A stretch of DNA of 64,000 nt from Mycolicibacterium aichiense (GTDB lineage: Bacteria > Actinomycetota > Actinomycetes > Mycobacteriales > Mycobacteriaceae), in contig NZ_AP022561.1 in the NCBI RefSeq assembly GCF_010726245.1, positions 3,720,001 to 3,784,000 on the forward strand, given 5' to 3'. Both the position numbers and the translations under genes were made by a program. Under the pieces are notes generated by a model. That model worked only from the letters and a program-made list of their open reading frames with translations. It made no database searches and had not been told where the DNA came from. This document shows, in pieces, positions 27,842 to 34,180 of this stretch (within the stretch, counting starts at the first letter, position 1; the number at the start of each line of letters is the position of its first letter).

Positions 27842-28633
27842 TCACACCTGGCAGGTGGGGCACCAGAACACATTGCGACCTTCCAATTCGGCGGTCCGGA
27901 TCGGGGTCGAGCACACCCGGCAGGGCTCACCGGCGCGCCGGTATACGTAGGTGCGCGGACGGTTCGGGGCGTATGACGGCGCACCGTGATCATGCTCGGG
28001 CCGCACCACCACGATCTTGCCGCGCCGCACGCCGACCTTCATCAACGCGACCAGGTCGGTCCAGGCATCGGCGAACTCGGCCTCGGAGACGTCCCGGCCC
28101 AGCCGATACGGGTCGAGGTGATGCCGAAACAGTAATTCGCTGCGGTACACGTTTCCGACGCCGGCGATCACGCTCTGGTCCATCAGCAATGCGCCGATAG
28201 TCTTGCGGGACTTGGATATTCGGGACCACGGCAGCGCCGGATCGGCATCCCGGCGGAGCGGGTCGGGCCCGAGCCGGGCCACGATGGCCGAAACCTGCGC
28301 CTCGTCGAGCACCTCGCAGGCCGTCGGACCGCGCAGGTCGGTACCCCACTCGTCGCCGACGATCCGCATGCGCACCTGACCGACCGGGAGCGGCATCGGC
28401 ACCGGCATCTCGGTGAAGGTGCCGTACAGCCCCAGGTGCACGTGCACGATCGGACCGCCGTCGTAGTGGTGGAACAGGTGCTTGCCCCAGACCGACGCGT
28501 GGGTGAACACCCGGCCGTCGACGATCGAGGCATCGGTGAACCTGCCCTGAGGGCTCGAGACGGCCGCCGGGGCGCCGGCGAACCGGCGCTGATGCAGCCG
28601 CGCGAGCCGGTGCAGGGTATGCCCTTCCGGCAC
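27842..28633 (-). CDS. nei1: DNA glycosylase/AP lyase of the Fpg/Nei family
   Basis: 263 residues starting M-P-E-G-H-T-L-H-R, giving the Pro1/Glu2 catalytic N-terminus after Met removal. A conserved Lys lies in V-W-G-K-H-L. The H2TH region includes V-A-G-V-G-N-V-Y-R-S-E. The C-terminal zinc finger is C-R-V-C ... C-P-T-C. It excises oxidised bases and cleaves the abasic site. It is separated from rpiB by 3 bp, as in M. tuberculosis where the pair is Rv2464c-Rv2465c. Confidence 0.93.
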   Translation of the reverse strand: MPEGHTLHRLARLHQRRFAGAPAAVSSPQGRFTDASIVDGRVFTHASVWGKHLFHHYDGGPIVHVHLGLYGTFTEMPVPMPLPVGQVRMRIVGDEWGTDLRGPTACEVLDEAQVSAIVARLGPDPLRRDADPALPWSRISKSRKTIGALLMDQSVIAGVGNVYRSELLFRHHLDPYRLGRDVSEAEFADAWTDLVALMKVGVRRGKIVVVRPEHDHGAPSYAPNRPRTYVYRRAGEPCRVCSTPIRTAELEGRNVFWCPTCQV

Positions 28634-28636
28634 AGG

Positions 28637-29116
28637 TCAGGCTGGGGCGCCGGGCACCGGCGGCGCGACGTGGGTGCGCTCGTACTCGTCAAGGATGTCG
28701 ATACGGCGTTGGTGCCGTGGCGCTTTCGACCACGGGGTGGACAGGAACGCGTCAACGATCGCCAACGCCTCCTCTTGGGTGTGCATGCGGCCGCCGATGC
28801 CGATCAGCTGAGCGTTGTTGTGCTCGCGGGCCAGCGATGCGGTTTCGGTGCTCCAGGCCAGCGCGCAGCGGGCGCCGGGCACCTTGTTGGCAGCGATCTG
28901 CTCACCGTTGCCGGAGCCGCCGAGCACGATGCCCAGGCTGTCCGGGTCGGCGACAGTGCGCACCGCGGCGGCGATGCAGAAGGCCGGGTAGTCGTCGTCG
29001 GCGTCATAGCTGTAGGCGCCGCAGTCGATCGGCTCGTGACCACCGTTTTTCAGGTGCTCGATGACGGCTTGCTTGAGTTCGTATCCGGCATGGTCAGAGC
29101 CGAGGTAGACACGCAT
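28637..29116 (-). CDS. rpiB: Ribose-5-phosphate isomerase B
   Basis: 159 residues from the ATG at 29116; the open frame extends to 29899 without meaning. Motifs are G-S-D-H-A-G-Y (6-12), D-Y-P and G-S-G-N-G-E-Q. Actinobacterial RpiB uses a Glu in G-N-G-E as the base, which is present. It interconverts ribose-5-phosphate and ribulose-5-phosphate in the pentose phosphate pathway. It is in an operon with nei1. Confidence 0.96.
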   Translation of the reverse strand: MRVYLGSDHAGYELKQAVIEHLKNGGHEPIDCGAYSYDADDDYPAFCIAAAVRTVADPDSLGIVLGGSGNGEQIAANKVPGARCALAWSTETASLAREHNNAQLIGIGGRMHTQEEALAIVDAFLSTPWSKAPRHQRRIDILDEYERTHVAPPVPGAPA

Positions 29117-29126
29117 GGCCGTAACC

Positions 29127-29669
29127 CTAACGGGCAGCCACCCCGGCCGCGAGAAGGTCCAGCATCCGCTGAGTCTGCTCGGTCGAACTACTCGCCAGAG
29201 TGATGCCCAACAAGCTGGAGACGAGGTCGTCGGCGCGCACCTCGGTACGCACACTGCCGTCGGCCGCGCCGGCGGTGAGCAGAAGATCGACCGCGCCCAG
29301 GATGCTGGCCCTGGTGTCACTGGGCACCACGGCGCCGGACTCGAAGACCACGCGCAGCGATTCGGCCATGCCGCGCTTGGCGGCGACGAACTCGGCGTAC
29401 CGGTCCATCCATCGGCGCAGCGCGATCGTCGGCGGATGCCTGTCCAGCAGTTTCGCCGCGGACGCCGCGACCTCGGCCAGTTCGGTGCGGTAGACGGCCT
29501 CGGTGAGCGCCTCCCGGTTCGGGAAATGTCGGTACAACGTGCCGATCCCGACGCCGGCATCGCGAGCGATGCCCTCCAGCGACACCGGCCCGTCGTTTGC
29601 CGCGAACGCCGCCGCGGCGGCGGCCAGCAGCCGTTCGCGATTGCGCAGCGCGTCCGACCGCTCAGCCAT
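29127..29669 (-). CDS. TetR-family transcriptional regulator
   Basis: 180 residues. The N-terminal TetR HTH is residues 9-56, with the recognition segment G-V-G-I-G-T-L-Y-R-H-F. The C-terminal ligand domain has no recognisable specificity. It is divergent from an aldo/keto reductase gene. The intergenic space holds two CGGAGG-NN-CCTCCG palindromes, one touching its own start, so autoregulation and control of the reductase are likely. Confidence 0.9.
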   Translation of the reverse strand: MAERSDALRNRERLLAAAAAAFAANDGPVSLEGIARDAGVGIGTLYRHFPNREALTEAVYRTELAEVAASAAKLLDRHPPTIALRRWMDRYAEFVAAKRGMAESLRVVFESGAVVPSDTRASILGAVDLLLTAGAADGSVRTEVRADDLVSSLLGITLASSSTEQTQRMLDLLAAGVAAR

Positions 29670-29671
29670 AG

Positions 29672-29719
29672 CGGAGGCTCCTCCGTTTTGTTATCGTCGA
29701 TTAAGCGGAGGTACCTCCG
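29672..29719. promoter_or_regulatory. Paired operators for the TetR regulator
   Basis: CGGAGG-CT-CCTCCG at 29672-29685 and CGGAGG-TA-CCTCCG at 29706-29719 (extended to 16 bp, 29705-29720) share the same arms. Their centres are 34 bp apart. They lie between the divergent TetR and aldo/keto reductase genes, so both promoters can be occluded. Confidence 0.75.
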
Positions 29720-29749
29720 CATCGCCGAGTATGACATGTGAGGAGCGCC

Positions 29750-30682
29750 ATGATGGCGGCAGCAGAGCCCGGAGGCACAGCCCGGCTGGGCGATCGTTCG
29801 GTAGCCCGCGTCGGGTACGGCGCCATGAGCCTCGAAAGCGTCGCCGTCGACGACGCTGTGTCGTTGCTTCACCGAGCGGTCGAACTCGGCATCAACCACA
29901 TCGACACGGCGTCGTTCTACAGCGACGGCGAGGTGAACCGGCGGATCCGGCGTGCTCTCGCGCCCTATCGCGAGGACGTGGTGATCGTGAGCAAGGTCGG
30001 TGCGCGCGCAGCACCGGGCGCCGAGGTGCCACTGACGCTGGCGCAGAAACCTGCCGAATTGCGCGCTTCCGTCGAACTCGACCTCGATAGCCTCGGCCTC
30101 GACCAGATTCCTGTGGTGAACCTACGCCGCGCCGACATCGGGCCCGGACTGATCGCCGACGGCGACCAGGTCGTCAACCTCGACGATCAGCTCGCCGAGC
30201 TGATCACGCTTCGCGACGAAGGCAAGATCGGCGCGATCGGGATCAGCAACGTCCCGCTGCAGACAGTGCAGCAAGCCCTGGCCGCTGAAATCGCCTGTGT
30301 TCAAAACGCTTACAGTCTGCTCGACCGGACCCACGAAGACTGCCTGCAGTTTTGCGCGGCCAACGACATCGCGTGGGTCCCGTACTTTCCTCTGGGGTCC
30401 GGCTTTCCTGGTTTCCCCAAGGTTGCCAACAACACTGTCGTGGTTCGGATCGCCGCCGAACGTGGCGTGACGCCCGCTCAGGTCGGTCTGGCGTGGCTTC
30501 TCGCCCATGCGCCGAACGTTCTGCTGATCCCCGGCACGGGATCCGTCGGGCATCTCGAGGAGAATGCCGATGCCGGCGCTATCACGTTGAGCAAGAGGGA
30601 AATTGCCGATCTCGATGCGATTCCCGGTCAAACGTCAGCCAACGGTGATGGCGTCCAGCCGTTCCTTGATGAACGCCGATGA
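29750..30682 (+). CDS. Aldo/keto reductase family oxidoreductase
   Basis: 310 residues from the ATG at 29750, with AGGAG at 29741-29745 (ATG 29753 is also possible). The TIM-barrel motif H-I-D-T-A-S-F-Y places Asp52 and Tyr57, and Lys82 is in I-V-S-K-V-G. The usual catalytic His position reads V-V-N-L-R-R, so Asn replaces His, as in some proteins of this branch. NADPH-dependent carbonyl reduction is expected; the substrate is unknown. Its 3' end overlaps the convergent oxygenase gene by 48 bp. Confidence 0.88.
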   Translation: MMAAAEPGGTARLGDRSVARVGYGAMSLESVAVDDAVSLLHRAVELGINHIDTASFYSDGEVNRRIRRALAPYREDVVIVSKVGARAAPGAEVPLTLAQKPAELRASVELDLDSLGLDQIPVVNLRRADIGPGLIADGDQVVNLDDQLAELITLRDEGKIGAIGISNVPLQTVQQALAAEIACVQNAYSLLDRTHEDCLQFCAANDIAWVPYFPLGSGFPGFPKVANNTVVVRIAAERGVTPAQVGLAWLLAHAPNVLLIPGTGSVGHLEENADAGAITLSKREIADLDAIPGQTSANGDGVQPFLDERR

Positions 30683-31588
30683 CGTCACCGGCGACAACCC
30701 GGGCACGCGCCCGACCGGCGGCTCCAGCGGCGTGACGAGGGCGTCGTAGTTGGCCTCGTAGAAGTAGATCAGCGAGATCAGGTCCTCTTCGGGTGCGTGC
30801 GGCTGCGGGGGCAGCACCCGGTGCCGGCCCGACGGCCAGCGCCGTCCGCTCCAGTACTCGAGCAGATCGCCGATGTTGATGGTCAGCGCCGCGGGATCAT
30901 ACGGCGCGTCTTCCCATCCGTCGGCTTCGGAAAAGACCTGCAGCCCACCAGCTCCGGGCTCGCGGTCCAGGATCGTCACGGTGCCGAAGTCGGTGTGCGG
31001 GCCGATCCGGAACTGGCCGGGTTCGGGCTCGCCGACGACGCTGACCGGCGGGTAGTGGTTGATGTTCATCGTCCAGGTCGGCCGGTCGGCCAGGGCCACG
31101 AACGGGTTCTCGGTCAGTCCGAGCGCGTGCGCCATCAGGGCCAGCAGGTCGTCGGCCAGCCGGCGCACGGCCGAGGTGTAGGAGTCGACCAGCGGCTGCA
31201 GCTCGGCCACCTCGGCGGGCCAGACGTTGGGCGCGAACCAGATTCGGTCGACCTCGGGGTCGCCGACGGCCGTTTCCGCGCCCAGGCTGTAGCTCTCCTT
31301 GAGGTCGGGCGGCGTCTCGGTGCCCTCGGCGTAGGCATTGGCTTCCGCACCGGGAGCGATCCAGCCGTGGCCGCCGACCGGCACCGAGTACCGGCGCTTG
31401 ACGTCGTCGGGCAGGCTGAAGAACTTCCGCGACGCGGCCCGAACGCCTGCGGCCAGGTCCGGATCGATGCCGTGCCCGGTCACCAGGATGAAACCGGCCT
31501 GCTGCAGCCCCGCGTCGAGTTCGGCGGCGACAGCGTCGGCCTGCTCTCCCCCGGCGTACCAGCGGGAGATGTCGATGGTGGCGATCAC
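30635..31588 (-). CDS. 2-oxoglutarate/Fe(II)-type oxygenase, isopenicillin N synthase-like family
   Basis: 317 residues from the GTG at 31588, overlapping the upstream deaminase stop by 4 bp. The family N-terminal domain leads into the jelly-roll core with iron ligands in G-P-H-T-D-F-G and the distal His in S-G-R-H-R-V. The 2-oxoglutarate-binding R-x-S normally before the F-x-P/F-Y-E segment reads L-I-S, so the Arg is missing. Co-substrate use is therefore uncertain. Within the operon NCS1 permease-deaminase-oxygenase it may hydroxylate a pyrimidine or related base, by analogy with thymine-7-hydroxylase of the same superfamily; this is inference. Confidence 0.82.
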   Translation of the reverse strand: MIATIDISRWYAGGEQADAVAAELDAGLQQAGFILVTGHGIDPDLAAGVRAASRKFFSLPDDVKRRYSVPVGGHGWIAPGAEANAYAEGTETPPDLKESYSLGAETAVGDPEVDRIWFAPNVWPAEVAELQPLVDSYTSAVRRLADDLLALMAHALGLTENPFVALADRPTWTMNINHYPPVSVVGEPEPGQFRIGPHTDFGTVTILDREPGAGGLQVFSEADGWEDAPYDPAALTINIGDLLEYWSGRRWPSGRHRVLPPQPHAPEEDLISLIYFYEANYDALVTPLEPPVGRVPGLSPVTSSAFIKERLDAITVG

Positions 31589-32031
31589 TCGGCGACTCCG
31601 ATGTCCTCGTTCCACAGTTCCGGGTTCTCGGCGATGAAATCGGTCATCATCGCCACACAGCGTTCGTCGTCCAACAGTGTGACGTCGACGCCGGATTCCG
31701 CCAACCAGTCGTGGCCGCCGACGAACGTCCGGCTCTCCCCGATCAGCACCGCACCGATGTTGAACTGGCGCACGAGCCCGCTGCAGTACCAGCACGGCGA
31801 GAGCGTCGTCACCATGATCGTGGAACGGTAGTCGCGCTGGCGGCCGGCCGCGCGGAACGCGTCGGTCTCGGCGTGCAGCGACGGGTCACCCTGCTGGACA
31901 CGGCGGTTGTGGCCACTGCCCAGCAACTCCCCGTCGGCGCTGAACAGCGCGGCACCGATCGGAATCCCGCCCTCCGCCAAGCCCTTTCGAGCCTCCTGGT
32001 AGGCGACGTCGAGCATCGCTTCCGGCGTCAT
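31585..32031 (-). CDS. Cytosine deaminase-like nucleobase deaminase (Fcy1-type)
   Basis: 148 residues from the ATG at 32031, which overlaps the permease stop (ATGA). The zinc motif H-A-E (His53, Glu55) and S-P-C-W-Y-C (Cys80, Cys83) define the cytidine-deaminase fold. The full-length pattern, including E-G-G-I-P-I-G, the central G-H-N-R-R and the C-terminal D-D-E-R-C ... W-N-E-D-I-G, closely resembles yeast cytosine deaminase Fcy1 as I remember it, rather than bacterial CodA (a TIM-barrel enzyme). Likely reaction: cytosine to uracil plus ammonia; guanine or another base is the alternative. Confidence 0.8.
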   Translation of the reverse strand: MTPEAMLDVAYQEARKGLAEGGIPIGAALFSADGELLGSGHNRRVQQGDPSLHAETDAFRAAGRQRDYRSTIMVTTLSPCWYCSGLVRQFNIGAVLIGESRTFVGGHDWLAESGVDVTLLDDERCVAMMTDFIAENPELWNEDIGVAE

Positions 32032-33437
32032 ACCGTGGTGCGTTCGGCGGTGATCTTGGATCGGCATAGCACAAGATAACTTGCCCCGGCGATCAGGAAG
32101 CCGACGAAGAAGGTGATGTCACCGAGGGTAGGCACCGCTCTGGCGATGTAGCCGACGAACTTCTCCTGGTTGGAGAACAGCAGCACCGACACCACCAGGC
32201 CGAGGCCGAACGACGCGAATCCGCCCCAGTTGGCGTAGCTGCGGTCGTAGAGGAATCCGGCGATGGGCTGGCCCCGGCGCAGATACTGGTCGGCGAACAC
32301 CACGCCCAGCCAGGGTCCGATCCAGTACGCGATGATCAGCAGGAAGGCCTCGTAGCTCGCGGCGGCGTCGGCCAGCGCCCACCACGCGATGCAGAATCCC
32401 GCGACGCCGAAGAACACCGTGACCAGGGCGCGGGCGATATGGTGCGGCAGCTTGACGCCGATGGTGACGAAAGCCATTGCGCCGGAATAGATGTTGATCG
32501 CATTCGCGGCGATCGCACCCACCGCGATGGCCAGCAGGGTGGCCTTGGCCAGCGGCGAAGCCAGCTCGCTGGTGAACGCTTCGGTGGGGTTGTCGGACAA
32601 TGCCGGCCCGATGGTCACCGATGCGGCGCCGACGATCTCGAGGATCGTGCACGACAGGAACAGCCCCAGCGAGGCGAACAGTCCGGTGCGCGCGGTCGAC
32701 ACGGTGGCCGGCAGATACCTGGTGTAGTCGGCGGCATAGGGCGTCCAGCCTGCGGCGTAGCCGAACGCGGTACCCACGGTCAGCAGGAACCCGCCCAGAC
32801 CGCCGACGCCGCCGTCGATCGCGGGTGCGTCGAAGTGGGACTTGGTGAGGATCACGACCGAGGCGACCGCGAAGATCACCGCCAGCACCGGGAAAGACCA
32901 GCGCTCGAAGGCCTGAACGAGATTGTGGCCGAAGAAAGCGAACCCGGTCTGGATCAACACGACGATGACCAGTGCCGCCAGCGGCCCGATGCCGAACAGG
33001 GTGGACAGCGCGAAGGCGCCGCTGACACTGTTGGTGGCGAACCAGCCGACCCCGGCGGTCACCGACATGAGCACGGCCGGAACCGCATTGCCTTTGAACC
33101 CGAATGCCAACCGGCCCAACACCATCTGCGGCACGCCGTGCAGGGGGCCGCGGGCGGACAGGAAATAGTGCGCGATCGCGCCCAGCCCGGTGCCGATCAC
33201 AATGCCGGCGACGGCCTGCCAGAAGGTCATTCCGTAGACGGCAACCGCGAGCACGCCGACGAAGATCGTCGCGAATTCCAGGTTGGGTGAGGTCCACGTC
33301 CAGAACAGCTGACGCGGCTGCCCGTGCCGATCCTCGTGCGCGATGAACTCGTTGCCACCGGGCTCGACGGCCACCAGCTTGTCGCGGTAGGTGCCGTCGG
33401 ATTGCACGCTCGGCTCGGTCGGGTCAGCCACTGTCAT
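32028..33437 (-). CDS. NCS1-family purine/cytosine permease
   Basis: 469 residues with about 12 hydrophobic segments and the NCS1 pattern of cytosine/purine permeases (CodB/Fcy2-like). It includes G-V-G-W-F-A-T-N in the third helix region and the segment around T-P-Y-A-A-D-Y-T-R. It imports a nucleobase by cation symport. It is the first gene of a translationally coupled operon with the deaminase and the oxygenase, which points to cytosine as cargo. Confidence 0.9.
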   Translation of the reverse strand: MTVADPTEPSVQSDGTYRDKLVAVEPGGNEFIAHEDRHGQPRQLFWTWTSPNLEFATIFVGVLAVAVYGMTFWQAVAGIVIGTGLGAIAHYFLSARGPLHGVPQMVLGRLAFGFKGNAVPAVLMSVTAGVGWFATNSVSGAFALSTLFGIGPLAALVIVVLIQTGFAFFGHNLVQAFERWSFPVLAVIFAVASVVILTKSHFDAPAIDGGVGGLGGFLLTVGTAFGYAAGWTPYAADYTRYLPATVSTARTGLFASLGLFLSCTILEIVGAASVTIGPALSDNPTEAFTSELASPLAKATLLAIAVGAIAANAINIYSGAMAFVTIGVKLPHHIARALVTVFFGVAGFCIAWWALADAAASYEAFLLIIAYWIGPWLGVVFADQYLRRGQPIAGFLYDRSYANWGGFASFGLGLVVSVLLFSNQEKFVGYIARAVPTLGDITFFVGFLIAGASYLVLCRSKITAERTTV

Positions 33438-33486
33438 GGACTAAAAATTGTCCCTACCGAGCCGGCGCGCAACCGGAGGGGAAATT

Positions 33487-34095
33487 TCAGTCGAACTGCG
33501 GGGCTTCGGTCCGCGTCCGCTTCAGCTCCCAGAAGTGCGGGTAGGCCGCAAACGTGACCGAGGCGTCCCACAGCTTGCCGGCTTCCTCACCGCGCGGGAT
33601 GCGGGACAGGACGGGGCCGAAGAACGCCACGCCGTTGATGTGGATGGTCGGGGTGCCGACGTCTTCGCCGACGGCGTCCATGCCCTCGTGATGACTCTTG
33701 CGCAGTTCGTCGTCGTACTTGTCGGAGGTGGCTGCCTCAGCGAGCTCGGCGGGCAATCCCACCTCGGCAAGCGACTCGGCGATCACGACATCGAAATCCT
33801 TGTTGTCCTGATCGTGGATCCGGGTGCCCATCGCGGTGTACAGCGGCGACAGGATCTCGCGGCCATGCGCCTGCTCGGCGGCGATCGCGACGCGGACCGG
33901 GCCCCACGCCTTCTTCATCATTTCCTGGTACTCCTCGGGCAGGTCCCGACCTTCGTTGAGCACGGCCAGGCTCATCACCCGGAAGTCGACGTCGATATCG
34001 CGAACCTTCTCGACCTCGAGAATCCAGCGGGAGGTGATCCAACACCACGGGCACAGCGGATCGAACCAAAAACCGGCTACTGACTTCTCGGACAT
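33487..34095 (-). CDS. DsbA-like mycothiol-dependent oxidoreductase (Rv2466c-type)
   Basis: 202 residues with the thioredoxin-fold active site C-P-W-C (Cys15, Cys18) and the cis-Pro loop G-T-P-T-I-H-I near residues 150-156. Position and sequence match M. tuberculosis Rv2466c, described as a mycothiol-dependent nitroreductase that activates certain nitro-prodrugs and belongs to the SigH oxidative-stress regulon. GGGAGGAG precedes the ATG. A SigH-like promoter is visible upstream. Confidence 0.9.
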   Translation of the reverse strand: MSEKSVAGFWFDPLCPWCWITSRWILEVEKVRDIDVDFRVMSLAVLNEGRDLPEEYQEMMKKAWGPVRVAIAAEQAHGREILSPLYTAMGTRIHDQDNKDFDVVIAESLAEVGLPAELAEAATSDKYDDELRKSHHEGMDAVGEDVGTPTIHINGVAFFGPVLSRIPRGEEAGKLWDASVTFAAYPHFWELKRTRTEAPQFD

Positions 34096-34133
34096 GCGGG
34101 CTCCTCCCAGCGATGGACGCAGACTTCCAACTC

Positions 34134-34160
34134 AACTCCTTCCAATAGAACACTGTTCCC
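34134..34160 (-). promoter_or_regulatory. SigH-like promoter of the Rv2466c-type gene
   Basis: On the minus strand GGGAACA (34160-34154) is separated by 17 nt from GTT (34136-34134), matching the SigH pattern GGAAYA-N16-20-GTT. It lies 38 bp before the start codon. This agrees with the known SigH control of the M. tuberculosis orthologue. Confidence 0.6.
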
Positions 34161-34180
34161 ACTGCCGCTAGGTTGGACGC

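Noticed and set aside
27285..27950. Plus-strand frame across the antiporter and nei1 start region
   Set aside because: Ala/Thr/Ser-rich shadow of the antiporter gene.
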